From Candidatus Thorarchaeota archaeon (lineage in GTDB: Archaea; Asgardarchaeota; Thorarchaeia; Thorarchaeales; Thorarchaeaceae): a stretch of DNA of 64,000 bases. Shown in pieces: positions 24,781 through 33,942 of the stretch (the stretch's first letter is position 1; every line of letters begins with the position of its first letter). A program made the translations under genes and the position numbers. The DNA lies in the NCBI GenBank assembly GCA_016839245.1, contig JAEOUN010000018.1, positions 15,985 to 79,984 of the forward strand, given 5' to 3'. The notes below the pieces were generated by a model. It worked only from the letters and a program-made list of their open reading frames with translations, did no database searches and was not told where the DNA came from.

Positions 24781-27438
24781 TCACCTCAGAAATGTACTCC
24801 CGATAGTAACTGTCAGACTATCATTATAATGTTCATAAGTTACGAGATACAACAAATTCTGATCTTTTGGATCACGAAGGATTACTCGAGATATTCGTGG
24901 CAGCAATCGACCAAGACTTCGAATTCGAGAGTCCATTAGATATTCAAGAAAGCCATTTCCAATGTTTATGTGAATCTTATCAATAGCACTCAATCCTTCA
25001 GACTGAAGTCTAAGAATGCGACGTGCAAATGTATCCTCCATGGAAGATTCACGTTCTTTCATCTCCGTAAATTTATCATATATCAAATCACGAAGTTCAA
25101 CATAATGTCGAAGGGTTGGTTCAGGTTTTGGTTCCGGAGGAAATTCATCCTCCTCCTTGAGAGGATGGTTTCTTTTAATTGACTCAAGTCGAGGTTCTAA
25201 TGGTGCAGGTTGCTCTGGTTGAAGTGGTGGAGGTGGAAGATCACCTGTATATCCTGTTTCACTAGCCTTTGCCTCATTGACTTTTTGCTCATATCGTTCA
25301 AGTTTATCCTGATATTCTCGAAGTGCCTGTTCGTATCCATTCATTTCATTCTCGAAGGCTCGTGTTGCTTCTGAAATTAGAGTTTCACATTGTTGGTTAT
25401 ACTGTCGTGTCTCTTCATTTTTCTTCTCGATTTCTTTGTGCTCATTTTCCCAAGCATTGAATTGCTCTTGAAAGATTGCCTCTCTTCTATCAGCCTCTTG
25501 TTTTATTCTATCCGCGACTGAGCTTGTAGTGATAGCTTTGCCTAAGAGTTCGTGGACGAATTGAAGCAAGGTTAGTAAGGATTCTGCATCCGATTTTGTG
25601 CTATCAACACTCTCCTTAAATCCATGAACCCAGCTCAATGCTTCTGTCTTCCACTCATCAGACTTCTCGCCGACACTCTGCATGGCTTCAGTAAGTACAT
25701 CATCTAATGACCGATTTTCAGTTTTTACCTGGTCTATCATTCTACGAATTAGTGGTTTTGATAAAATTGTATCCGCCACATCTGGTATAAGATCAGAAAC
25801 AGTGCTCTCAAATTCGGTCAATATACTCAAGATTGCTTGTCCTTCATCACTTAGCGAATCTTCAGTTTGAGATGAAGAATATTTCTTTTTAATTTCAGAT
25901 CTAGCTATTTCAGCAATGTCTGAGAATCCTATCAGATTCCATACATCGATATGCTTGAATGCTTGAATCATCTCTCGTGTGATTGCATCCATTAATTCAG
26001 TGTAATCTGAATATTGGACACCTTTGTATAATCTTTTAGAAAATGTAGCATTCAACTGCGATTGAACTTCAGCATAGAATTTCTCGAATAGCATCAAATC
26101 TGTGGAATCCATATCATCAATGACGGCTTCACTTCGGAATTCACGAAGGGCTGAAAAAAATGCCTCTCGCGCAGCGGAAACAACAAGATATTGATTCAGT
26201 TCACCTGAGAAATATTGCGCAACTCGCTTCGCATAGGCAACAGCGTAGCTTAATGTGCTTTTGAGTTGCCATGCTTTTATTTCATCAAAGCCTAGTGACT
26301 CTCTCTCTAGTGAGAGCATGAATTTCGTGATTAACTCTACACCAAGTTGATGTCTTATTCCTTCAAATCGATCAAGATTACGATCTATGGAATCAAGTAA
26401 GGCGTTTTTATGACCAGCAATATCTAGACTCTTACCAGAACTAGTATGAGATTCAACAAGATACTCCAAAGCATCGACTGTTTCGCCAAACATTTTCACA
26501 AAATCATTGATTTTGCTTTTTAGGGCGTTAAAATCAGAGAGTGTAACTGTATCGCGCTGGAGAAAACTAGTAAGAGTGCTAAGAACACCTTCGATAACAT
26601 CAGATTCCTCCATTGCATATGCATAGGTGTTTAGCTCATTTAGAATCTCACGACCAGTTTCAGGAATCGTCTTTGTTAGCATATCTATTGCACTTGGAGT
26701 TAAGACTCTATGTTTGAAATGCTCCACAAGATCTCCAGACGATTTTGACAATCTAAAATCAAGACTCTTTCTTTGGGCAACTTTCATACTTGGAGGCAGG
26801 ATTGTAAAATCATCATAAACAGACATCTTTGCTATTGCATCAACATCTACGTTTTCCCTCTTTACCTGAAATGAGTCCCAAGAACCTTGAAATCGACGAT
26901 CAATCATATCAACAAATAAGACGCTATTGAATCGGTCTGCAAATTTCTGAATGACTGATAATCCCTCTAGATCATAATTCATATCATTATTGATTACTAT
27001 TCTTTCAATATCTCCAAGCTTCTTAGATAAAGTCTTTACATAGCTATCAATCCTAAAGGGATCAACAACTCCTTTTTCCCAGCCTAAAATACAGACATGT
27101 GAACCCACACCACCTTCAGATCCTCCAGCGATAATCAATTGCTCAGGTAACACTCCTGGTCCAGGTGTTCGGTCGAGGTTCCATTCAATGGCTAATAATT
27201 CCAAACCTTCCGAGGATTGAATTGTATCACGAATATGGAAAATTAGTGGTGCAATATTCATTGAAACAGTGTCAGAGTGCTGTTCAAGCATACTTCCAGT
27301 TCCAATGGCACTTCCAATAGAACGACCTAGACCAGTTGTAGATCCTAAGACAGAGGCAGAAGCCATTCTGATAGCTTCAACAGTACTTGGAGCTAGTACG
27401 TCAGTTCGTTTCTTCTCACTCAATTCAATATCCTCCAT
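24781..27438 (-). CDS. Very large unknown protein with coiled coil and Pro-rich linker
   Basis: 885 residues, family not recognised. Residues ~30-240 look like an alpha/beta domain, with a Gly-rich loop AGGSEGGVGSH (~105-115) and strands ending ILGWEKGVVD and ERIVINNDMN. Residues ~240-640 are mainly helical. Residues ~650-720 are a strong coiled coil (REAIFQEQFNAWENEHKEIE, EKKNEETRQYNQQ). A Pro/Glu linker follows (GDLPPPPLQPEQPAPLEP) and then a C-terminal alpha/beta domain ending TVTIGSTFLR. No signal peptide or membrane span. The promoter TTATACAAA is at ~27475. It is the first gene of a two-gene operon with the 816-residue zinc-knuckle protein. Confidence 0.6.
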   Translation of the reverse strand: MEDIELSEKKRTDVLAPSTVEAIRMASASVLGSTTGLGRSIGSAIGTGSMLEQHSDTVSMNIAPLIFHIRDTIQSSEGLELLAIEWNLDRTPGPGVLPEQLIIAGGSEGGVGSHVCILGWEKGVVDPFRIDSYVKTLSKKLGDIERIVINNDMNYDLEGLSVIQKFADRFNSVLFVDMIDRRFQGSWDSFQVKRENVDVDAIAKMSVYDDFTILPPSMKVAQRKSLDFRLSKSSGDLVEHFKHRVLTPSAIDMLTKTIPETGREILNELNTYAYAMEESDVIEGVLSTLTSFLQRDTVTLSDFNALKSKINDFVKMFGETVDALEYLVESHTSSGKSLDIAGHKNALLDSIDRNLDRFEGIRHQLGVELITKFMLSLERESLGFDEIKAWQLKSTLSYAVAYAKRVAQYFSGELNQYLVVSAAREAFFSALREFRSEAVIDDMDSTDLMLFEKFYAEVQSQLNATFSKRLYKGVQYSDYTELMDAITREMIQAFKHIDVWNLIGFSDIAEIARSEIKKKYSSSQTEDSLSDEGQAILSILTEFESTVSDLIPDVADTILSKPLIRRMIDQVKTENRSLDDVLTEAMQSVGEKSDEWKTEALSWVHGFKESVDSTKSDAESLLTLLQFVHELLGKAITTSSVADRIKQEADRREAIFQEQFNAWENEHKEIEKKNEETRQYNQQCETLISEATRAFENEMNGYEQALREYQDKLERYEQKVNEAKASETGYTGDLPPPPLQPEQPAPLEPRLESIKRNHPLKEEDEFPPEPKPEPTLRHYVELRDLIYDKFTEMKERESSMEDTFARRILRLQSEGLSAIDKIHINIGNGFLEYLMDSRIRSLGRLLPRISRVILRDPKDQNLLYLVTYEHYNDSLTVTIGSTFLR

Positions 27439-27526
27439 ATCTGTTGATGATACACAGATTCAATCCTGAGATTTGTATAAGCTATCTTCTCCTAATTTGA
27501 ATCTAGCTTGCGTGTAGGGCAGTAAG

Positions 27527-28483
27527 TTACATCTTAGTCCAAATACCATTACCTAGTTCTTTTACTAATCCCGCTTCTGACAAACCTACGAGAATGACAT
27601 AGATGGTAGTAGTAAGAAGTGAGTCTAGCCCTTGGGGAATTGGCACACTTCGAGAATGTCTAATATCGAATTCTAACTGATCCAAATCTGCTTCACCGCG
27701 AGCGGCAAGATGGGAAAGGATGGTATCTTGAAAATGGACAATACCATCACGTGCATCCTCAAATTGCAGATGAACATCTCCAAATAGTGATGGAACATCA
27801 TGTGAGGGAAGTAGGTAATCGGGATGCAAAGATGCCAGCTTGTCAATGGCTCCAAGTCGTGAAACAATACTTCCACTCAAATCAACATAGAACTTGCGTG
27901 GATCATTTGGAAAATTATTTATCTCATCACCAGAGAATAGTACTTTTCGAGTGGATTCATAGAAGACACAGTGGCCCCTTGAGTGACCTCTTGTATTCAT
28001 CACTTCAAGCGTAATGTCACCAAGGGTAATTTTTTGACCATCTGAAAGAGTTTGGTCTGGCTCGATTCCTCGATAATTTACTCTAAGTGGACTCTTATCC
28101 AGTTTCATAGCAAAACGTTCTGCTCTATCCATTAGTAGTCTTTTTGAGAAGAATTTGCCTGGTTCTTGAAGTAACTCAGCATCACCTTCATGAATCATTA
28201 CTGGAGCACCAGTCATTCTTCTTAGACGACCTGCACCGCCCACGTGGTCAGGATGACCATGCGTGCATAAGATGCCAACAACATCACTCTTTGGATTCAA
28301 TCCCCACATTTTGATGTTCCTTTCAATTTCATCGCCAGGATCACCTGCAGTTCCAGGATCTATCACTAGTGCTTGCTCATTGTTGACAAGGATGTAGGAG
28401 GAAATAAATCCAAATTCATCTGCGAATTTTCCGCGAATCGAATGAACACCTGGGATAATCTCAGTTGATGCCATTTTCCCCAA
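27527..28483 (-). CDS. Metallo-beta-lactamase-fold hydrolase
   Basis: 318 residues. The metal-binding motif THGHPDH is followed by the other expected ligands in RGHSRGHCVF, the Asp in LFSGDE and the His in LLPSHD, so the di-metal site is complete. The C-terminal ~80 residues add helices with a winged-helix look (GLDSLLTTTIYVILVGLSEAG), which places it with the MBL 'LACTB2/endoribonuclease-like' proteins that carry a C-terminal helical domain. The substrate (RNA, thioester or other) is undetermined. Divergent from the PP-loop gene. Confidence 0.85.
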   Translation of the reverse strand: MGKMASTEIIPGVHSIRGKFADEFGFISSYILVNNEQALVIDPGTAGDPGDEIERNIKMWGLNPKSDVVGILCTHGHPDHVGGAGRLRRMTGAPVMIHEGDAELLQEPGKFFSKRLLMDRAERFAMKLDKSPLRVNYRGIEPDQTLSDGQKITLGDITLEVMNTRGHSRGHCVFYESTRKVLFSGDEINNFPNDPRKFYVDLSGSIVSRLGAIDKLASLHPDYLLPSHDVPSLFGDVHLQFEDARDGIVHFQDTILSHLAARGEADLDQLEFDIRHSRSVPIPQGLDSLLTTTIYVILVGLSEAGLVKELGNGIWTKM

Positions 28484-28562
28484 TTAAGTGATTATCTCAT
28501 TCCTTATGACCATATCGACGATAAGCGTAATTTATCAGTCATTATGTAAGAGAGTACCTTTG

Positions 28563-29594
28563 ATGATGTTAGAAGTAATCAACACTCTTGTTCGTGAAAT
28601 AAGAGAGGAATTAGGACTGTCTCGTGGAGTTCCACCGAAAATTGAAAAAATCATTGAGCATAATGATGGAAGTCTACACATAATAACTTCAGATAGAGCT
28701 GAAAAGAGTCTACTACTTGGACCAGGAGGTCGAATAGCTGCAGAACTTGCTAAAAGGACTTCGAAGAAATTCACAATCTACGGAATAGATGAACTCATTC
28801 TTAGAGAACATAGACTCAAGCTTACTCTACATCGAATCGATGAAGTATATGAATCTTCAGACCAAGTCCAAAAGCAATTCCTTCAGATACTTCGTTCTAT
28901 TGTCATAGATGAAGAAAAACATCCAGAGAATCCTTCACATAGAGTTGTTGAAAATGAAGTAGTTCTCAAAATTGCAGTAGCATTCTCTGGAGGTATTGAT
29001 AGTAGCGCAGCCATTTACATTCTGAAGCAGAAAGGGATCAATCCAGATGCAATTACGGTCCAGCTAGGAGATGAGTTCTATACTCGTATTGAAATGCAAA
29101 GGATCCAGAGATGGTGTGAGGAGAATAGCATCAACCAAGTGTCTATCAAACCATTTGGAAAAATTGACCATATTATTCAATCGACAAAAGAGGGAAGAAT
29201 ACACCCATGTGGAAAATGTCATGAGATAATTCAGGAATCTGTTAAGCATTATGCACGAGAAAATCAATATTTCATCCTAGTAACTGGAGAATTATTACCT
29301 AATGGACGACAATCAATTGTACAAGAAGAAGGACTACTTGTAGTTCATCTTCCTGCAGCTTTAGGATTATCAAAGTATAGGACCGAGATACTTGCTGAAG
29401 ATAGTGGAAAGATACTAAGTAGAAGAAGATTCGGGTGCCGATTGGTTGCAGAAGCTAATAGGAAGGGATGGAGAAATATTGGTCCTTCAATATTCAGAAT
29501 TCTTAGAGAATTGGAAGCTGGAGTTCTCACTACTGGACAAGGTCTGGAATATATCAAGGATATTGCAAAATCCAGCATGAGTGAAAAGGAGTAG
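28563..29594 (+). CDS. PP-loop ATP pyrophosphatase with KH-like N-terminal domain
   Basis: 343 residues from ATG 28563 (MMLEVINTL). The frame opens at GTG 28488, but that lies 5 bp from the divergent MBL start. The N-terminal ~110 residues include LLLGPGGRIAAELAKRT, a KH-type GxxG loop that suggests RNA binding. The PP-loop AVAFSGGIDSSAA lies at ~140, then a thiouridylase-like HPCGKCHEI Cys pair and VTGELLPNGRQS. Such enzymes adenylate a carbonyl, often for tRNA thiolation or another tRNA modification. I recall an archaeal family of predicted PP-loop ATPases (COG1365) with this layout. The reaction is not known here. The next gene starts 6 bp after its stop. Confidence 0.75.
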   Translation: MMLEVINTLVREIREELGLSRGVPPKIEKIIEHNDGSLHIITSDRAEKSLLLGPGGRIAAELAKRTSKKFTIYGIDELILREHRLKLTLHRIDEVYESSDQVQKQFLQILRSIVIDEEKHPENPSHRVVENEVVLKIAVAFSGGIDSSAAIYILKQKGINPDAITVQLGDEFYTRIEMQRIQRWCEENSINQVSIKPFGKIDHIIQSTKEGRIHPCGKCHEIIQESVKHYARENQYFILVTGELLPNGRQSIVQEEGLLVVHLPAALGLSKYRTEILAEDSGKILSRRRFGCRLVAEANRKGWRNIGPSIFRILRELEAGVLTTGQGLEYIKDIAKSSMSEKE

Positions 29595-29600
29595 AAATGA

Positions 29601-30059
29601 ATGAGGGGAGGCTACGTCCTACTAATCAAAATTCCCAAAAAAATTGATCTGCCTCTGAAATCCATTGGCAATATCACGCTTGACTCAGGAGTTTGGGCGT
29701 ATGTTGGCTCAGCAATGGGAACGGGATCGACAAACTTGGAGAACAGAATTAGACGTCATTTTCTTAAGAAGAAAAAAATACACTGGCATATTGACTACCT
29801 ACTTGCATCTGAAGTTCGGCTGATATTAGCAATTTGGGCTGAGAGCCTTCAGCCGATTGAATGTATTATTGCGCAACACCTTGAGAATGAACAAGGATTT
29901 GTCGCAGGACCTAGGAAATTTGGAGCATCTGATTGCAAAGAGGGATGTACCACTCATCTCTTCTGTGCAGAAAATGGAATAGATGCCAAGGAGATTATTG
30001 TTAGTGCTTTTCGAAGACTGAACTTGTCTCCAAAGACCACATATGATGGCGAGATATGA
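29601..30059 (+). CDS. GIY-YIG-like DUF123 protein
   Basis: 152 residues. The DUF123 signature is clear: YVLLIKIPK, ...VWAYVGSAMGTGSTNLENRIRRHF, WHIDYLL, then FGASDCKEGCTTHLF with two Cys and a His. This is the GIY-YIG nuclease fold in which GVWAYVGSA replaces GIYYIG. It may be a structure-selective nuclease, or a helper domain as in endonuclease III fusions. It starts 6 bp after the PP-loop gene, so the two are probably co-transcribed, consistent with a nucleic-acid role for the operon. Confidence 0.85.
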   Translation: MRGGYVLLIKIPKKIDLPLKSIGNITLDSGVWAYVGSAMGTGSTNLENRIRRHFLKKKKIHWHIDYLLASEVRLILAIWAESLQPIECIIAQHLENEQGFVAGPRKFGASDCKEGCTTHLFCAENGIDAKEIIVSAFRRLNLSPKTTYDGEI

Positions 30060-30127
30060 AAATGTTCCTTAGTAGCAAGTGTTAAATGCAAACTAACTAG
30101 GTTGTCATAACTGGAGGATTACTCAGC

Positions 30128-30349
30128 ATGCCTGACTGGAGGAGCATATTCCAAGAATTAAAGACAAGCGGACAAACCTTCACAGTATATCTTAGATACA
30201 TGCAGAAGGATACACTAGCAAAAATACCAAACGTACGTGTTGATGAAGCATATGATGATCATGTCAAATTGGTAAATCCAAGCGGACATGGCATTTTGGG
30301 CTATGAAGATATATTATACATCTCCATTCCTAGACAGATGCAGAGTTAA
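30128..30349 (+). CDS. Small beta-barrel-like protein (possible LSm/Hfq-like)
   Basis: 73 residues with a good GGAGG site 11 nt before ATG 30128. The pattern is an N-terminal helix (WRSIFQELKTSG) followed by five short strands: FTVYLRYM, TLAKIPNVRVDEAYD, HVKLVNP, GHGILGY and DILYISIP. This is the helix-plus-five-strand order of the Sm fold, and DHVKLVNPSG occupies the Sm1-end position. No confident Sm2 motif is seen, so this is a fold guess only. It follows the GIY-YIG gene by 68 bp. Confidence 0.55.
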   Translation: MPDWRSIFQELKTSGQTFTVYLRYMQKDTLAKIPNVRVDEAYDDHVKLVNPSGHGILGYEDILYISIPRQMQS

Positions 30350-30395
30350 TCAGTAGATTAAGAACAAGGTGGCACTATACACCTAATGTTTTAAT

Positions 30396-31406
30396 TTGTT
30401 TAAGGTTTCATCAATAGTGCTTAGTAAGTATCTAGTGTTGGTGTTATTAGAATTGTCTGCAATAACCTACATACCAATTGAGAACGAGCGAGTACTTGCT
30501 CAACATAAGGAGTACTATCTCACGAATTACAGGCTAATTCAATTTGATAGAGGATCGAGAACTACTATTAGTTTGCCTTTACATTTGGTGAAGGAATACA
30601 AACTGACAACTAATTCAGCAATGTTCAAAATAACTAATGGGATAGTGAATGTTGTTGGAGTTATGCCTAAAAAAGAGGAGTTACGTGCTGCACTGGGACT
30701 AAGGGAATTTGATAATCTGCTTGTAGGAGGGCAAAGAAAAATCTGCGAGGTAAGTGGAGTTCCTTTTATTCACCCAGATCATCCGTATAATAGATGGATA
30801 TCAATTGGTTTTCATCGACCCTTTTCGCGAAATTTCTATCAAACATATGCCTGGTTGAAAGGAGAAGAAATCTTTACATACGTTCCAGATAACTTCATCC
30901 TTACTAATTATAGATTATATCAGATGGATGCAAAGAAGAAAAAGCTCTTCATGTTTCCCCTTTACATGGTTGAAACTTTCGAAGCCAGAGGAAATAAACT
31001 AAAGATAACTGCGACATCTGGAAAATTTGAGATACATGGGAAAGTTCCAAGACAAGACCATCTCATTTCAGTATGGCAGACCCGTGCTTGGGACAATCTG
31101 GAAAAAACACACCTTGATTGGTTAATCAGACCATTCAGTTATATTGTACCACATCATCCGCTTAGTCAATACGAAGTGAGTGATACAGCTTCAGTAAGAC
31201 CAAGCCACATTGCAACAGAGACTACAAAAGATATGGAAGTCAGCGCAAGTGGTTCAAGTACTGTTTTTGTCAAACCGGTGATCAAAGATAGGTGCACCAA
31301 TTGCAATGCTCCTATGTCATGGGAGCAAATTGATTGGACAGGACCAGACCAATATGCATGTCCATCATGTGGAGCAACTCATAGAGTAGACTACGTTCGA
31401 ATGTAG
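30396..31406 (+). CDS. Tandem PH/GRAM-like domain protein with C-terminal zinc ribbon
   Basis: About 336 residues from TTG 30396; no ATG precedes the first domain and GTG/TTG starts down to ~30456 are possible. Two homologous modules are seen: YYLTNYRLIQFDRG...ISLPLHLVKEY and FILTNYRLYQMDAK...LFMFPLYMVETF. Each has the 'LTNYRL' edge strand of bacterial PH/GRAM-type domains, which bind lipids or proteins. The end carries CTNCNAP and CPSCGATH, a zinc ribbon. Eukaryotic Vps36 combines a PH-like GLUE domain with zinc fingers, but no EAP30 domain is present here, so that analogy is loose. Convergent with the AOR gene. Confidence 0.65.
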   Translation: MFKVSSIVLSKYLVLVLLELSAITYIPIENERVLAQHKEYYLTNYRLIQFDRGSRTTISLPLHLVKEYKLTTNSAMFKITNGIVNVVGVMPKKEELRAALGLREFDNLLVGGQRKICEVSGVPFIHPDHPYNRWISIGFHRPFSRNFYQTYAWLKGEEIFTYVPDNFILTNYRLYQMDAKKKKLFMFPLYMVETFEARGNKLKITATSGKFEIHGKVPRQDHLISVWQTRAWDNLEKTHLDWLIRPFSYIVPHHPLSQYEVSDTASVRPSHIATETTKDMEVSASGSSTVFVKPVIKDRCTNCNAPMSWEQIDWTGPDQYACPSCGATHRVDYVRM

Positions 31407-31418
31407 ATTAGGAATACT

Positions 31419-33314
31419 CTATGAGTAGTTCTTAGTCCATTCCAACGATAGTCGTTTTATTGTCTTTTCAGTGGGAAGTCCAGTTTCAAGATCCCAACCT
31501 CGTAGTGTGTAATAATCTAGTAGCATAGGTTCAAGATTAACCAGTTGACCTTTTCCAGGACCATCAGGCATTGGATCTTTTGTAAATCTATCTGGCAATT
31601 GATCATCTTTCTTGGTAATTCCTTCCCGCGCATTGAAGAGACGCTTGAGTGTCACCTGACGCTCAGCCACCTGTGTCAAGTTCTCCACTTTTCCAAAATG
31701 CTTGACACCTGTCGCCAAGGGAAGCATCTCTGCAAAGTCTTCCATCCAAAAGATGGGGGGCCATGATACTGAGTACCAACAGACAATCAGGGTATCACGG
31801 ATACAATATGCATTTTCAGATTCAAATACTGCATTGGCTTTGTATTTCTCTGTATACGGATCGATAATCTCGGGAAGTTTATCTGCGCCCCATCTCTTAG
31901 CAGCCACATCTTCATACCCAAGCTGGTCAACCACCACGAGACTTCTCAAATGGTCAGCTCCTCGTGCAGCTGTTGCATGTCCAAGACCAATACTTCTGTG
32001 AGTTCGACCATCCTGTCCAGATACTTCCATTCCCTTCACATGAATAGCGAATTTATTAGTCCCCCGACCGAGCTTTTCTGCAGCACGCTTACTACCTTCA
32101 GCAAGGAGATCTCCAAATTCCTTTCGATCTGCAATCATCTGTAATAGTTTGATTATTTGCTTACTATCACCCCATTGGAGCTTGAGTCCACCTGTGTCTT
32201 TTTCAGTTATTGCGCCATTCACAAAAGATTCAATGGCAAATCCGATTGTTGCTCCAGCTGAGATTATGTCCATTCCAGCTCTATTACAAATTTGATTTGC
32301 TTTTAGGGTCGTAGCATAATCATCTATACCAAGAGAACTTCCAAAAGCCATGAGACCCTCATATTCAGGTCCCTCCTCTAACGTTCCTGCAAAGGGACCT
32401 TCCTTCACATAATTGACCTTCTTACATCCAAGGCTGCAACCGAAACAGGCTCTATCAGAAATGGTGTATCTAGGTCTAATATAATCTCCACTTAATTTCT
32501 CCCAACCATCAAATACACCTGTCTGATGGTTATAGGTAGGTAATTCGCCAATCGTTTGCTTAACAGCTGTTAAAACCCAAGTTCCATATTTACTCATTCC
32601 TCTAGCTTGAGGATTAGTCTTAACTTTCATGTGGGCTTTCTTTGCAAGATCAATAAACGCTTCATGGTCATAGACTTCTACTGCACCATGTCCACGAACT
32701 GCCAATGCTTTAACATTCTTACTACCTAAAACTGCACCCATCCCAGTTCGTCCAGCGGCCCTTGAATGGTTGACCATCACAGAAGCAAATCGTACCTTGC
32801 GTTCTCCTGCAGGTCCTATTGCTGCAACTTGAATATCAGGATCATGATGCTTTGACTTAATTTTGCTAGTAACCTGATCAGTAGACATACCCCAGAGCTC
32901 TTCCGCATCAAGAAGCTGTAAATCAGAATCATGAATATTGATGTAGACTGGTTTCTCTGATTTCCCTTCTATAACAAGCATGTCATAACCAGCGTACTTG
33001 AGTTCAGCTCCAAGGAATCCTCCAACATGACTTTCACCCCAGATACCAGTGAGTGGTGCCTTTGAAATGAAAACAGTTCTTCCACTCATTGGCCAAATTG
33101 TACCAGTAATAGGACCTGTTCCAATAATGAGCTTGTTTTGTTTACTTAGAGGATCCGTACGACCAGCTACTTCTTCAAATAGTAGTTTTGCTCCGAAACC
33201 ATCGCCCCCGATGAATTCTTTGATCCACTCAGAAGGAAGTTTATCAATCTTGAATTTGTTTTCTGATAGGTTGACACGTAAAATCCTTCCTTTGTATCCA
33301 TTTGGCATTCTCAA
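31419..33314 (-). CDS. aor: Tungsten-dependent aldehyde:ferredoxin oxidoreductase
   Basis: 631 residues, normal for AOR. N-terminal GYKGRILRVNLSENKF and GGDGFGAKLLFEE are family hallmarks. AAGRTGMGAVLGSKNVKA binds the tungstopterin. The Fe-S ligands are in CFGCSLGCKK and further Cys in CIRDTLIVC. It oxidises aldehydes to acids with reduction of ferredoxin in the cytoplasm. It overlaps the upstream ferredoxin-like gene by 4 bp, so the electron acceptor subunit is co-expressed. The substrate (aromatic, aliphatic, glyceraldehyde-3-phosphate or formaldehyde) is not determined. Confidence 0.95.
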   Translation of the reverse strand: MRMPNGYKGRILRVNLSENKFKIDKLPSEWIKEFIGGDGFGAKLLFEEVAGRTDPLSKQNKLIIGTGPITGTIWPMSGRTVFISKAPLTGIWGESHVGGFLGAELKYAGYDMLVIEGKSEKPVYINIHDSDLQLLDAEELWGMSTDQVTSKIKSKHHDPDIQVAAIGPAGERKVRFASVMVNHSRAAGRTGMGAVLGSKNVKALAVRGHGAVEVYDHEAFIDLAKKAHMKVKTNPQARGMSKYGTWVLTAVKQTIGELPTYNHQTGVFDGWEKLSGDYIRPRYTISDRACFGCSLGCKKVNYVKEGPFAGTLEEGPEYEGLMAFGSSLGIDDYATTLKANQICNRAGMDIISAGATIGFAIESFVNGAITEKDTGGLKLQWGDSKQIIKLLQMIADRKEFGDLLAEGSKRAAEKLGRGTNKFAIHVKGMEVSGQDGRTHRSIGLGHATAARGADHLRSLVVVDQLGYEDVAAKRWGADKLPEIIDPYTEKYKANAVFESENAYCIRDTLIVCWYSVSWPPIFWMEDFAEMLPLATGVKHFGKVENLTQVAERQVTLKRLFNAREGITKKDDQLPDRFTKDPMPDGPGKGQLVNLEPMLLDYYTLRGWDLETGLPTEKTIKRLSLEWTKNYS

Positions 33315-33817
33315 TCAGCTCCACTTATTTCTTGAGCTTTATCGGTTCTGTTGATTTCATGGAGATAACTACGAATCTTGCCATGCTTGTCAACAGTTGA
33401 TAGTGTTGTATCATGACCATAGGTAATAGCGCCGGTTGGACATACCTTTGCACATTCAGGATCTCCGCCACAGTGGTCACATTTGATGATTCTCATCTTG
33501 ACAGTATCCAAGAGAATTACTCCATTAACGCATACTCCCACACATGATTTGCACAAGATACATTTGTCCTCATCAAGGAATGTCATCTTAGAGATTGGAT
33601 CACGACGCATAGCATAAACGGGACAAATATCAACACAAGGTGCTGTTTCACACGGACCGCATACATTGGGAATATCAATTCCTAAGTCATCGTAACGAAC
33701 AATCTTCAACCGTGCAAGGCCTGGTTGGAATTTTCCTTCATGCTTGGCAGAGCAGGCCAATTCACAAATTCGACAACCAGTGCATTTGCTATAATCCACT
33801 ATTAATTGTGATGGCAA
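33311..33817 (-). CDS. Polyferredoxin-type electron-transfer subunit of AOR
   Basis: 168 residues. Four cysteine clusters are visible: CTGCRICELAC, CGPCETAPCVDIC, CILCKSCVGVC and CDHCGGDPECAKVC, the HycB/DmsB-type arrangement binding up to four [4Fe-4S] clusters. It has no signal peptide, so it is cytoplasmic. Its last codons overlap the AOR start as ATGA, which implies stoichiometric translation and that it is the AOR redox partner. Divergent from the acidic protein at 33943. Confidence 0.92.
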   Translation of the reverse strand: MPSQLIVDYSKCTGCRICELACSAKHEGKFQPGLARLKIVRYDDLGIDIPNVCGPCETAPCVDICPVYAMRRDPISKMTFLDEDKCILCKSCVGVCVNGVILLDTVKMRIIKCDHCGGDPECAKVCPTGAITYGHDTTLSTVDKHGKIRSYLHEINRTDKAQEISGAD

Positions 33818-33942
33818 TAGACCACCTCGGGGGTTTTATTGACTGGCATAATCTCACTAAAATGCTTTGGCAATGACCATATTTTGAGTATGCTACTCAG
33901 TTTATTAAGGGTAAAAACATATCCAAACCTAGGTTGTATATC

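Noticed and set aside
24781..27438. Tubulin/FtsZ-like GTPase from the Gly-rich loop in the 885-residue protein
   Set aside because: The loop AGGSEGGVGSH is not GGGTG[ST]G and no T7 synergy loop or other tubulin motif was found.
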